Positions 1-7,804 of a DNA stretch of 64,000 nt are shown piece by piece. Position 1 is the stretch's first letter, and each line of letters opens with the position of its first letter. The translations under genes and the position numbers were made by a program. Source of the DNA: Candidatus Accumulibacter sp. 66-26 (GTDB lineage: Bacteria; Pseudomonadota; Gammaproteobacteria; Burkholderiales; Rhodocyclaceae); the NCBI GenBank assembly GCA_001897745.1, contig MKUH01000031.1, positions 22,827 to 86,826 of the forward strand. Direction: 5' to 3'. Below the pieces are notes generated by a model. That model was not told the origin of the DNA, searched no databases, and saw only the letters and a program-made list of their open reading frames with translations.

Positions 1-346
1 CCAGCGTCGTCAGGCCGGGCAGCGGGCCGTGCTGGATGGTGCTGCGCAGCGTCAGGCGCAAGGGCTGGGGCGTTTCCGTCGGCGCCGCCGGGGCTGCGGG
101 CACGTTGCGCGCCTTGGCGAAGTCGCGCAGGAGGTCGCCCAGCAGTTCGATGGTCACCGTCTCGGTCGCGCCGAACAGGCCGCGCTGGTAGTCGCGCGCG
201 ACGACTTTCGTATAAGGCTGCTCGGCGAGCAGGCGGTATTGCTCGGCGTGCGCCGCCTCCACCTGCCGCCCGAGCATCCAGGCCGCAGCCGGATAGGCCA
301 GTACCAGCGCGCCTGCGGCGAGTGCGATTGCGACGGATTTCTTCAC
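1..346 (-). CDS. DUF945/YdgA-like protein, N-terminal part (cut by window edge)
   Basis: Only the first ~115 residues are inside the window; the gene runs off the left edge. I start it at a GTG at 346 (reverse strand), preceded by a GGGAAA ribosome-binding stretch; it opens VKKSVAIALAAGALVLAYP. A single hydrophobic N-terminal segment (residues ~4-24) is followed by an exported part with YQRGLFGATETV and LRSTIQHGPLPG. This layout (N-terminal anchor, Y-x-R-G-x-F-x-S/A, then I-x-H-G-P) is what I know from the DUF945/YdgA family of envelope proteins of unknown function. The family call is from memory of motifs. No partner genes are visible. Confidence 0.72.
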   Translation of the reverse strand, partial: MKKSVAIALAAGALVLAYPAAAWMLGRQVEAAHAEQYRLLAEQPYTKVVARDYQRGLFGATETVTIELLGDLLRDFAKARNVPAAPAAPTETPQPLRLTLRSTIQHGPLPGLTTL

Positions 347-933
347 GGTTGTTTCCCTTTCCTGATGGCGATGCCATTTGCAAACGAGGGCGCCATCATG
401 CCATCGGGATCGGTCGGCGGGCAATGCTTGTGCGGGCGCCGTAGTCCGGAATACGTCCCTTTTTTTCCGCTGCTACGCCAGCCCATCATTCAGAGTTGCT
501 TGCGCTTGTCGGGCGCAGAGCCGGTAGGAACAGGCGTTGATCGTCAGCACGCCCTCTGTGGCGCGTACACGGGGATGCCTGCTTGCGGGGGCGATATCAG
601 TTTGACTGGACGGTGGGTTTGAACCCTGTCCTGGTTACCAGCCCCGCTTGGGTAGATTGCCTTACTGACCGCTATCTGGACGAAAAGGGCGAGTTTCCGG
701 TGATCGCTCTTGAAAATCCTTTGGGCAGGTCGGTTCCAGAAGAGAAAATGGCGTACCGGAAATAACTGCCGTTTTGGTGAGCAAGCGTTATCGGTTAATT
801 TCATGACCGGCGGAAAATAGCTGGATGCAGGCAAATTGCAAATGCGCCATGAGCACCGAACCCGCGGGTTTCAATGCGTCGATCAAATACGCTGCCTATC
901 CTTCGCCGCACGCGCGACAGCCTCGCTACCCTT
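347..933. other. 587-bp gene-poor, lower-GC gap
   Basis: No convincing gene. Short reading frames exist on both strands (for example 583-765 on + and 544-834 on -) but lack good ribosome-binding sites, overlap each other and resemble nothing I recognise. Composition between about 590 and 860 is visibly more A+T-rich than the surroundings, unlike the coding-density norm of this window. It could be decayed sequence or a region carrying a small RNA; I see no defined hairpin-plus-T-tract. Confidence 0.5.
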
Positions 934-1437
934 ATGCCCCCAAAACGGAAAAAATCGCCGCCTCGCCCCATCGCTCTCTCCGACGGTCCCTTGCCTCCGC
1001 GCTACGCCGGCCGCTTCGACGGCTGTCTGCTGGTGTTCAGCGATGCCAGCCTGAAGCGGCACGGCGGGCTGGCGGCGGTGTTGTTCGATGGGGAGGGCGT
1101 CGCACCGCAGGTCGCGACGTGCAGCGTGCCGGCGGCCGGCAGCAACGAACTGGAGCTGCAGGCGGCGCTGTTCGGGCTGGCGCAGGCGCGGGCGCATTTC
1201 CCGGGGCGGCCGCTGGCGCTGTTCGCCGACAACCAGGACGCGGTGCTGCGGCTGGAGCGCGCCAAGGCGTCGGGGCTGGCGCAGGAGCCGGCGTTGGGCA
1301 GGATGTGGGCGGCCCTGGGGTGTCGCGAGGGGTTGGCGGAGACGCTGGCCGACGCCGCGCTGTGCTGGGTCAAAGGGCACGGCAAGTGCCGCGGCAATGC
1401 GCTGGCCGACGCGCATGCGGCGACCGCCGCCGGTTAG
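934..1437 (+). CDS. RNase H-fold (RNase HI-like) protein, 167 aa
   Basis: A short protein with an RNase HI-type core. The four acidic active-site positions can be picked out: D37 in VFSDAS, E74 in NELELQAAL, D99 in LFADNQDAV and D159 in GNALADAHA. The preceding WVKGHGKCRGN (H149, N155) matches the His-loop of RNase HI. This suggests a metal-dependent RNA/DNA-hybrid nuclease, although the first strand has SDAS rather than the usual TDGS, and a basic 30-residue N-terminal extension (PPKRKKSPP) is present. I chose the ATG at 934 (MPPKRKK) over the frame's earlier ATG because the homology begins later and the upstream residues look random. It may be a specialised RNase H relative, not the main rnhA. 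Confidence 0.75.
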   Translation: MPPKRKKSPPRPIALSDGPLPPRYAGRFDGCLLVFSDASLKRHGGLAAVLFDGEGVAPQVATCSVPAAGSNELELQAALFGLAQARAHFPGRPLALFADNQDAVLRLERAKASGLAQEPALGRMWAALGCREGLAETLADAALCWVKGHGKCRGNALADAHAATAAG

Positions 1438-1506
1438 CGGCCGGCGGGCGCTGCTGCAGTGCTCTGGCTTGTTTCGCCGGCCAGCGCGCGGGCTATCGCG
1501 TTTGGC

Positions 1507-2607
1507 CTATTGCGCCGGACGCCGCGTCAGCAGCAGGCCGCTTTCCAGGTGGTGCGTGTAGGGGAACTGGTCGAAGACGGCGGCGGCGCTGACGGCGTGC
1601 GTGGCGTGCAGGGCGGCGACGTTGGCGAGCAGGGTCTGCGGGTTGCACGAGATGTACAGGATGTGCTCGAAGCCGCGCGCCAGTTCGAGCGTCCGTTCGT
1701 CCAGCCCGCTGCGCGGCGGGTCGACGAAGAGCGTCGAGAAGCGGTAGCCGGCGAGGTCGATTTCCTTCAACTGACTGAAGTCCCGGCTGCCGGCCAGCGC
1801 GGCGCTGATTTCCTCGCTGGAGAGGCGGACCACGGCGACGTTGTCGAGGCCGTTGGCGGCTAGGTTGTGGCTCGCCGCCTGCACGCCGGACTTGCTGACT
1901 TCGGTGGCGAGCACGCGTTCAAAGAGCGGCGCCAGCGCGACGGTGAAGTTGCCGTTGCCGCAGTACAGTTCGAGCAGGTCGCCGCCCAGGCCGGCCGCCT
2001 GCGCGCAGGCCCAGGCCAGCATCTGGCGGTTCACGCCGCCGTTCGGCTGCGTGAAGCTGCCTTCGATCTGCCGGTAGCTCAGCGCGCGGCCGTTCAGCTC
2101 GAAGCTTTCGAGCAGCCAGTCGCGGCCGATCACGATCTTGCGTCCGCGGCTGCGGCCGACCAGTTGCACGCCCAGCGTTTCGGCCAGCCCCTGTGCGGCG
2201 GCTTCCCAGCGCTTGCCGAGCGGCTGGTGGTAGATCAGCGTGACCATCAGTTCGCCGCTCAGGGTGGCGAGAAAATCGACCTGGAAGAGATTGTCCTTCA
2301 GCGTGTTGCTGGCCTGCAGCAGTTCGCGCAGGCGCGGCATCAGCGCGTAGATCGGCTCGGCGACGACCGGAAAGTGGTCGATGGCGACGGGTTGCTTCGG
2401 GTCGCTGGCGGCGAACATCGCGTAGTCCACCCGGCGCTGCGCGTCGTGGAGCATGCGGAATTCGGCGCGCAGGCGGTAGTGCAGCGGCGCGGATGCGATC
2501 ACCGTGGGCTGGGCGACGCCGTAGGGCGCGAAGTCCGCGGCGAACAGGGCGACCTTTTCGGCGAGCAGGGCGGGATAATCGGCGGGGACGATGTGCTGTA
2601 GCGGCAT
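1507..2607 (-). CDS. trmA: tRNA (uracil-5-)-methyltransferase TrmA
   Basis: Makes the conserved m5U54 (ribothymidine) in the T-loop of tRNAs using SAM. Its 366 residues equal the length of E. coli TrmA. Seen are the SAM motif LELYCGNGNFTVALAP, the VDPPRSGLD motif, the catalytic-nucleophile segment YISCNPQTL (Cys), and the C-terminal FDQFPYTHHLES signature that separates TrmA from RlmC/RlmD. The open frame continues upstream to 3177, but that part is low-complexity and the ATG at 2607 (MPLQHIVPADYP) begins the homology. It is monocistronic and convergent with the RNase H-like gene. A TATAGT element on the reverse strand at 2747-2752 could be its -10. Confidence 0.96.
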   Translation of the reverse strand: MPLQHIVPADYPALLAEKVALFAADFAPYGVAQPTVIASAPLHYRLRAEFRMLHDAQRRVDYAMFAASDPKQPVAIDHFPVVAEPIYALMPRLRELLQASNTLKDNLFQVDFLATLSGELMVTLIYHQPLGKRWEAAAQGLAETLGVQLVGRSRGRKIVIGRDWLLESFELNGRALSYRQIEGSFTQPNGGVNRQMLAWACAQAAGLGGDLLELYCGNGNFTVALAPLFERVLATEVSKSGVQAASHNLAANGLDNVAVVRLSSEEISAALAGSRDFSQLKEIDLAGYRFSTLFVDPPRSGLDERTLELARGFEHILYISCNPQTLLANVAALHATHAVSAAAVFDQFPYTHHLESGLLLTRRPAQ

Positions 2608-2991
2608 GAAGGGCGGGAAGTGGTGCCGTTGCGCGGGGCGGAACGGGGATGGAACAGCGGGGGCGCAGCGCGCCTGTCGTGTGCACGCCGTGCGATGTTC
2701 GTGGCGGAAGGGCGCGCTGCGGATCGGGCTGTCGGGCCGAAGGCGGACTATACACGGCCCGGCCCGCCCGTCCGTCGATTTGCGCAATTCGTTCGGTTCG
2801 CTCAATCCGCTCGCGTGGCGTCCGGCGCAATCTCCCGGCGCTCGTCCGCCAGGCGGACGACGGCAGTTGGCGGCACCGGTGCGCTGACGGGCGGCCCGGA
2901 GGGGGCGCAGGTTTGCGTGAGCGCGGCGGCAGGGCCGGCGTCGGAAGCGTGCCCGCCCGGGCCGCGTCGCCCCGTGTGGACGGAGCGGGTG

Positions 2992-3045
2992 ATGCGGGCG
3001 ATGCGGGGAATGCGGGGAATGCGGGGAATGCGGGGAATGCGGGCG
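2992..3045. repeat. Six tandem copies of a 9-bp unit (ATGCGGGGA)
   Basis: Units at 2992, 3001, 3010, 3019, 3028 and 3037. The inner four are identical ATGCGGGGA and the outer two read ATGCGGGCG. It lies in the 460-bp non-coding stretch 2608-3067 between the starts/ends of trmA and the next gene. Nothing else is recognisable there apart from a possible trmA promoter. A simple variable-number repeat is the most likely nature. Confidence 0.9.
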
Positions 3046-3067
3046 GACGGAGCGGCTGCCTCTGCGC

Positions 3068-3607
3068 TCAGCCGGGCTTGCGGTAGTCGTCGGCGATCCA
3101 GGCGCCGGCGCGCGCCGCGCTGAGCTTGAAGTCGGGCGCCACGCGCACCTGTGCGAGCTCGTCGCCGGCGGCATCATGGGCGGCGAGCAGGGCGTGCGGA
3201 TCGTATTCGTCGGGAACGATGTCGAGCGTGACGCGGATGCGCCCGGCCGGCGTGTCCAGCGTGAATTCCTTGTGCAGCGCCGCGTACAGCTGCTGCTCGT
3301 GGCGGCGCAGCACTTCTGCGGCGGTCTTGACGAGGGTGGCGAAGGCCGCCGCGTCGAGCGGCTTCGGGTTCTTCTTGTCGCGGCCCATGGTCCACGGGCC
3401 GACCAGCGCGGGATCGGCTTCGCCGTCCTTGATCATTTCGACGGCCCAGCCTTCGTCGTCCTCGTTCTTGATGACGCGGGCGGTCCAGCCCTTCTGGCGC
3501 CACAGGCGCGCTTCGAAGATGTCGCAGGATTCGTCGGACTCGGTGAGTTCGTTGCCTTCGGCGGCGTTCGGGGGCAAGGGAGTGAGGGGCGTTGCGTTTT
3601 CGGTCAT
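3068..3607 (-). CDS. Conserved hypothetical protein, 179 aa
   Basis: I do not recognise the family. The first ~25 residues are acidic and probably disordered. The central part holds WRQKGWTARVIKNEDDEGW and VGPWTMGRDKKNPKPLD, and the C-terminal half has a long helix (VLRRHEQQLYAALHKEF) followed by a beta-rich RIRVTLDIVPDEYDPHALL. No signal peptide, membrane segment or cysteine cluster, so it is probably cytosolic. It is transcribed towards trmA, 460 bp away. The ATG at 3607 is the first in frame. The regular amino-acid composition and GC-rich third positions argue that it is real. Confidence 0.7.
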   Translation of the reverse strand: MTENATPLTPLPPNAAEGNELTESDESCDIFEARLWRQKGWTARVIKNEDDEGWAVEMIKDGEADPALVGPWTMGRDKKNPKPLDAAAFATLVKTAAEVLRRHEQQLYAALHKEFTLDTPAGRIRVTLDIVPDEYDPHALLAAHDAAGDELAQVRVAPDFKLSAARAGAWIADDYRKPG

Positions 3608-3814
3608 GCGCGGATTTTACCGCCCGAAGGCGTATTGCCGAAATCCGCCGCTCGCCGGGGCGAGCCCGCCGTGGGCGAGGTGCCGTCTGCACGTTGCTCC
3701 GCACAATTTTCTTGACGGGTTTCCTCGGGGAGTGAAAAGATGCCGTCCGGGAATCGGTTCGCCAAAAAAACAGGATGTCCGGGCAGTAGCGCTCAGGGGA
3801 TAACAAGGGGAAAA

Positions 3815-4543
3815 ATGAAAACGCTTTATTCGATTCTCGGTCTGACGCCCGAGGCCACGACGGCCCAGATCGAGTCGGCCTACGCCACCTTTCTGGCGAA
3901 ACTGCAGAGCGGGGCCGGCGGCCTCTCCGCCGAGGAGGCCGGCAATCAACTGGTGGCCGTCAAGGAAGCCTACGCCGTGCTGTCGAACCCGGTGGCGCGC
4001 CAGCGTTACAACCAGAAGCTGTTCGCACCGGAAACCTTTCATGCGCAGTCCGCTGCCACGGCGTTCGGAGCAAGCACCGGTGCCGGAAGCACTCCCGGAG
4101 GCGGCTTCGGCATCGCGAAGATCGCCGTGGTCGGGGCCATTGCGCTGCTCGGCCTCTACCTCTACAGCAACAGCGTCAAGGAGCGCGAGCGCCTGCGCAT
4201 CGAGCACGAACACAAGGTGCTGATGAAGGCGGTGCAGGTCGAGGAAGACCGGCAGAACCACAACGCGCAGGTGCAGGACGTGATCCTCGAAAAATCGATC
4301 AACCAGGTCGACGACCGCCAGCTCAGGATGGATCAGCAACACTTCGAGCGCGAATCGGCGATGGCGCAGCGCCAGGAAATGCAGCAGCGGCAGCTCGAAA
4401 TGCAACAGCAGCAACAGGCGCTGCGCGAAGAGGAAAGGCGCCAGCGCCAGGAGCAGTCGCAGCGGCAGCAGCAGATACAGAGCGAGAAGCGCTACCTGCA
4501 GCAGCTGGAGCGCGAGCGCTACGGTCGTGTGATCACGCATTAA
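3815..4543 (+). CDS. J-domain-like membrane protein with long coiled coil
   Basis: Residues 1-66 resemble a J domain: LYSILGLTPEATTAQIESAY for helices I/II and VKEAYAVLSNPVARQRYN for helix III. The HPD tripeptide needed to stimulate DnaK is absent; the loop after helix II reads AKLQSGAGG. A Gly-rich linker is followed by one membrane helix (~98-118, IAVVGAIALLGLYLY). A charged, Gln-rich coiled coil (~120-242, e.g. EMQQRQLEMQQQQQALREEE) then runs to the C-terminus. The start at 3815 has an AAGGGG ribosome-binding site, whereas the open frame further upstream shows none. It is likely a scaffold rather than a working DnaK co-chaperone; its partner is unknown. Confidence 0.75.
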   Translation: MKTLYSILGLTPEATTAQIESAYATFLAKLQSGAGGLSAEEAGNQLVAVKEAYAVLSNPVARQRYNQKLFAPETFHAQSAATAFGASTGAGSTPGGGFGIAKIAVVGAIALLGLYLYSNSVKERERLRIEHEHKVLMKAVQVEEDRQNHNAQVQDVILEKSINQVDDRQLRMDQQHFERESAMAQRQEMQQRQLEMQQQQQALREEERRQRQEQSQRQQQIQSEKRYLQQLERERYGRVITH

Positions 4544-4644
4544 GGGCGTTGCCTGCCCGGCGGCGTCCGCCGGGTCGAACGCGCTTCCGGCGGCCGGCGC
4601 CCAATGCCTGGGCGGCCGGCCGCTTTGCCTTGCGCCGCCTGCGT

Positions 4645-4673
4645 TTGGCGTTCCTCCGCCGCCCCCGTACAAT
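4645..4673 (+). promoter_or_regulatory. Candidate sigma-70 promoter for the methyltransferase gene
   Basis: TTGGCG (4645-4650) and TACAAT (4668-4673) are separated by 17 bp, about 100 bp upstream of the start at 4777. It was found by eye only. Confidence 0.45.
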
Positions 4674-4776
4674 TCCGGCCACCTCTCCCGGACGCCCATA
4701 CCTTGCCAAGCTCCCGTTTCCTCTCCCTCGCAGCGCATTCGCTGTCCTGCCCGCCGGCGCCGCGCGCGGAGGCGGC

Positions 4777-5937
4777 ATGAGCGCATTTCCGCAAATCCGC
4801 TGGCAGGAGGGCGGCGTCGAACACGTCGCGCGCTGGCGTTCGGAAAGCGGCCTGCCGCCGCCGATCCGGGTGACGGTCGCCGACGACACGATGACCGCCG
4901 ATGCCGCCTGGCGCCTGGCCTGCGAAGGCGGCGCGCTGCTCTGGCGCGGCGATTTCCAGAACGCGCGGCAGCTGTTGCAGGCGATGGCCCGGCGCAGCGA
5001 GCGCAAGCCGCAGCGCAAGGCGCGCCAGGGTGGGGCGGCCGCCGCGCCGCCGGCCCCCGCCGACGCCTTTCACCGGCACCGGCTGGCCCAGTCGCAGCGC
5101 GCCCGCACGCTGGGCATGCTGCTCCTGCCGTTCGACGGCGATTACGGCATTCCGCTGCGTCGCGCGCCCGATGCCCGGGTCGCCTGCGCGGAGGCCTGGG
5201 GGCCGGCCGACGGCCCCTGCGTCGCCTCGCTGCGCGAACTGCTCGGCCTGATCGGCGCGCACGAATGGCGCAAGAAGGGCGTCGCCATTCCGGCGCTCGG
5301 CGCGCGCATCCATCCGCACTACGGCGTTTTTTCGCCGGTGCGCGGCGAATACGTCGAACTCGTCGCCGAGGCGCCGCTGCCCGCCGCGCTCGCCGAATCC
5401 AGCCTGGCGTTCGACATCGGCACGGGAACCGGCGTGCTGGCCGCCGTGCTGGCGCGGCGCGGCATCGCGCGCGTGCTGGCGACCGACCAGGATCCGCGCG
5501 CGCTGGCCTGCGCCCGCGCCAACATCGACCGGCTCGGCCTGGGCGGGCAGGTCGAGACGGTGCAGGCCGACCTCTTCCCCGCCGGGCAGGCGCCGCTCGT
5601 CGTGTGCAATCCGCCGTGGGTGCCGGCGCGCCCGAGCTCGCCCGTCGAATACGCCGTCTACGATCCGGAGAGCCGCATGCTGCGCGGCTTTCTCGCCGGC
5701 CTCGCGGCGCACCTCGCGCCCGGCGGCGAGGGCTGGCTGATCCTTTCCGACCTCGCCGAGCATCTCGGCCTGCGCCCGCGCGCCGAACTGCTCGCGCTGA
5801 TCGACGCCGCCGGCCTCACGGTGTTCGGCCGCAGCGACGTGCGTCCGCGACACCCCAAGGCGAGCGATCCCGGCGACCCGCTGCACGCGGCGCGCGCCGC
5901 CGAGACGACCTCGCTGTGGCGGCTGGCGGCGCGCTGA
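4777..5937 (+). CDS. Class I SAM-dependent methyltransferase (HemK/PrmC-like fold)
   Basis: The C-terminal half is a Rossmann methyltransferase: motif I FDIGTGTGVLAAVLARRG (~213-229), acidic loop ATDQDPRALACARANI, and the catalytic NPPW (278-281), the NPPY-type motif of N-methylating enzymes acting on Gln, Asn or adenine. The N-terminal ~200 residues have no domain I know; they include a basic Ala-rich linker (RKPQRKARQGGAAAAPP) and RIHPHYGVFSPVRGEYVELV just before motif I. The frame is open further upstream, but MSAFPQIRW at 4777 is preceded by GGAGG and is my start. The substrate cannot be read from sequence; protein or rRNA glutamine/adenine N-methylation is a guess from NPPW. It is monocistronic. 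Confidence 0.8.
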   Translation: MSAFPQIRWQEGGVEHVARWRSESGLPPPIRVTVADDTMTADAAWRLACEGGALLWRGDFQNARQLLQAMARRSERKPQRKARQGGAAAAPPAPADAFHRHRLAQSQRARTLGMLLLPFDGDYGIPLRRAPDARVACAEAWGPADGPCVASLRELLGLIGAHEWRKKGVAIPALGARIHPHYGVFSPVRGEYVELVAEAPLPAALAESSLAFDIGTGTGVLAAVLARRGIARVLATDQDPRALACARANIDRLGLGGQVETVQADLFPAGQAPLVVCNPPWVPARPSSPVEYAVYDPESRMLRGFLAGLAAHLAPGGEGWLILSDLAEHLGLRPRAELLALIDAAGLTVFGRSDVRPRHPKASDPGDPLHAARAAETTSLWRLAAR

Positions 5938-5973
5938 GCGCCGCCGGGTTCGTCGTTTTTTGCGGCGCGGGCC

Positions 5974-6231
5974 TCAGCCCGAACTGCGGGCGACGAAGCC
6001 AATCAGCAAAACGACGTAGAACATCGCGCCGAACATGGCTTGGCCTTCGACGCTGACGATGCGTCGCCCGCCGGCTTTCCCGACGTAAGCGCTCCAGGCC
6101 GGGAAGGCGATCTTCTTTCCGCTGCGCAAGGTCGCGCCGCGCCAGCGGCCTTGCGAGCCGATCAACAGCAGCGTTTTCCCCGTGCAGTAGAAAACGCTCC
6201 GGACGAGAAGCTCCGAAAGGAATTCCAGCAT
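5974..6231 (-). CDS. Small hypothetical membrane protein, 85 aa
   Basis: Unrecognised. The start region (MLEFLSELLVRSVFYCTGKTL) is amphipathic and the C-terminus (MFGAMFYVVLLIGFVARSSG) forms one membrane helix. Between them lies a basic stretch with WRGATLRSGKKIAFPAWSAY. It follows the hypothetical gene at 6269-6733 by 37 bp on the same strand and is probably co-transcribed. The ATG at 6231 is chosen; a GTG in GTCGTCGAAGCG context slightly upstream cannot be excluded. The long frame covering both genes to 6816 is only the shadow of the neighbour. Confidence 0.6.
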   Translation of the reverse strand: MLEFLSELLVRSVFYCTGKTLLLIGSQGRWRGATLRSGKKIAFPAWSAYVGKAGGRRIVSVEGQAMFGAMFYVVLLIGFVARSSG

Positions 6232-6268
6232 CGCTTCGACGACGGGTATCGGGGTTTCCCGGATGGCG

Positions 6269-6733
6269 TCAGCCGATTTCGATATCGAGCCGGTGCTCGA
6301 CAACGTCGAGGTCGTCGTAGAGCGTGTGGGTGTGCGGGAACAGCGGCAGCTGCGCGCGCGGCGCCGGCGTGGCGCGCGGGGCGGGCACGGGCCGCGCGGC
6401 GTGGCGCGGCGGTTCCGGCAGCAGGCAGTGAAGGATGTCCAGCCATTTGACCTCGCCGCGCGGCAGGGCGGCGAACAGGCGGTCGGCGGTTTCCGGCGCC
6501 AGCCGCTCGGAGCCGCCGTTCTCCGCCACGAAGACCGCGCAGTCGTAGCTGCCGCCGTGCGCCGCGAGGATTTCGAGGCGGTCGTGCACGGCGAGCAGCG
6601 CGTTGTGCAGGCCGAGCTTGCTGGCCGGGTGGATCGAGTAGTCGTTCCAGTGCGGCTCGGCGTCCGGAGGGCGGTCCCGGTCGGCCGGCGCCTCGGGCAG
6701 CAGGGACGACCAGTAGCGGACGATGAATTCCAT
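6269..6733 (-). CDS. Hypothetical protein, 154 aa
   Basis: It starts at MEFIVRYWSSLLPEAP; the frame is open a little further up but without better start signals. The first ~105 residues look folded and mixed alpha/beta (NALLAVHDRLEILAAH, YDCAVFVAENGGSERL, GEVKWLDILHCLLPE). A Pro/Arg/Ala-rich linker and a short hydrophilic tail ending YDDLDVVEHRLDIEIG follow. No known domain or catalytic signature could be named. Codon use matches neighbouring genes, and it probably shares a transcript with the small membrane protein downstream. Confidence 0.6.
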   Translation of the reverse strand: MEFIVRYWSSLLPEAPADRDRPPDAEPHWNDYSIHPASKLGLHNALLAVHDRLEILAAHGGSYDCAVFVAENGGSERLAPETADRLFAALPRGEVKWLDILHCLLPEPPRHAARPVPAPRATPAPRAQLPLFPHTHTLYDDLDVVEHRLDIEIG

Positions 6734-6832
6734 TGCGCGAAGCCCGGGATTGGCGCCGCGCCGGGCGGCGCGGCCGGCCTCCATTGTCCCTGCGCGGCCC
6801 GCGCCTGTCCATGCAAGGGGCGCCGGCGACGC

Positions 6833-7648
6833 TCAGGGCGCGGCGAGGATCCAGGCGGCGATCTGCGTCACCGCCTCGCGCTCCAGCCCGTTGAAGCCGT
6901 GGTAGGCGAAGGCCTCGCATGGATCGCCGCGGCTCCGGCCGCCCTGGAGGGCAAGCAGTTGCTTGCGCGGTACCGTTTCCAGCTTCTCCATCAGGCGCGG
7001 GATGTCGGCGAAGGCGCAGCGCTTGCAGGCGTCCTGTTCATGATGGACGACCAGTACCGGGATGCGCAGCCTGTCGAGCGGTAGCGCCGGCACCGGCCGT
7101 GCCCGTGGATCGCTCAGGATGGTCGCGCTCAGCACCAGCCCGTCGGGGCCGTCGGGCGCCGCGAGTTCGGTGGCGACGAAAGCGGCGGATTGCGTGCCGC
7201 GGCTGGTGCCAACCAGCCATACCGGAGCTTTGGTCTGCGCGCGCGTCCACGCGATGACGGCCTGGAGGTCGGCGACGTGTTCTGCGGTCTGGCGGAAGTT
7301 GGCGAGGTAGGGCGCGCTCTGGCGATCGGACGGCGCGTCGGGGATGACGACGCGCAGACCCTGTTCGGCGAAGAGTTGGCGCGTGCGGACGAGAAAGTTG
7401 CCGGCGCCCCAGCCGAAGGTGTCGGCGGAGGAAATCTGCAGCCCGCCGTGGCCGCCGGCAAGCAGGATGACCGCCGCCCTGGCGTCCGGCGGCCCGAGGA
7501 CGAGTAGGCGCTGCGTGATGCCGGGCCGCGTCGGAATGTCGACGACCGTGGCCGCCTCCTGCGCGCCGGCCGCGCCGCCGAGGGCGCCAATGAGCAGGAG
7601 GGTGAAGGCGTGAAGCAGGGCGCGGCTGCGGCGCAGGGCGGTTGTCAT
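6833..7648 (-). CDS. Secreted alpha/beta hydrolase (dienelactone hydrolase-like)
   Basis: A 271-residue protein with a Sec signal peptide (residues ~1-29: basic MTTALRRSR, hydrophobic core, AGA-Q cleavage). The alpha/beta-hydrolase fold is shown by LLAGGHGGLQ (oxyanion loop), the nucleophile elbow VGTSRGTQS (Ser149), VLVVHHEQDACK (acid) and a late His in FAYHGFNGLE. A pair of cysteines in DACKRCAF plus DPCEAF could form disulfides, in keeping with export. I place the start at 7648 (MTTALRRS), since the upstream extension lacks a signal-peptide structure. Substrate unknown; a periplasmic esterase or lipid/polyester hydrolase is possible. Confidence 0.8.
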   Translation of the reverse strand: MTTALRRSRALLHAFTLLLIGALGGAAGAQEAATVVDIPTRPGITQRLLVLGPPDARAAVILLAGGHGGLQISSADTFGWGAGNFLVRTRQLFAEQGLRVVIPDAPSDRQSAPYLANFRQTAEHVADLQAVIAWTRAQTKAPVWLVGTSRGTQSAAFVATELAAPDGPDGLVLSATILSDPRARPVPALPLDRLRIPVLVVHHEQDACKRCAFADIPRLMEKLETVPRKQLLALQGGRSRGDPCEAFAYHGFNGLEREAVTQIAAWILAAP

Positions 7649-7804
7649 CGTGGGCTCGTGATTCCATGGGCGATGTCGAACATTAAGCCCTGTCGGGCGC
7701 GCGGCTGCCAAGGCCGGCGTGCGCGCGGCGGCGGTCGCTGCGGAAGGCAATGAGCCGTCGCGCGATGGCCGGTGCGCCGGCGGCGGCCTTGCTTTCTGGC
7801 CCCC

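Noticed and set aside
544..834. Short frames (544-834 on -, 583-765 on +) in the gene-poor gap
   Set aside because: Overlapping on opposite strands, no ribosome-binding site, no recognisable homology; left as non-coding.
2992..3045. Tandem repeat as a CRISPR array
   Set aside because: Units of 9 bp without spacers; a simple tandem repeat.
2607..3177. N-terminal extension of trmA (open to 3177)
   Set aside because: The extension is repetitive (PHSPHSPHSPH), encoded by the tandem repeat; homology and full-length TrmA begin at 2607.
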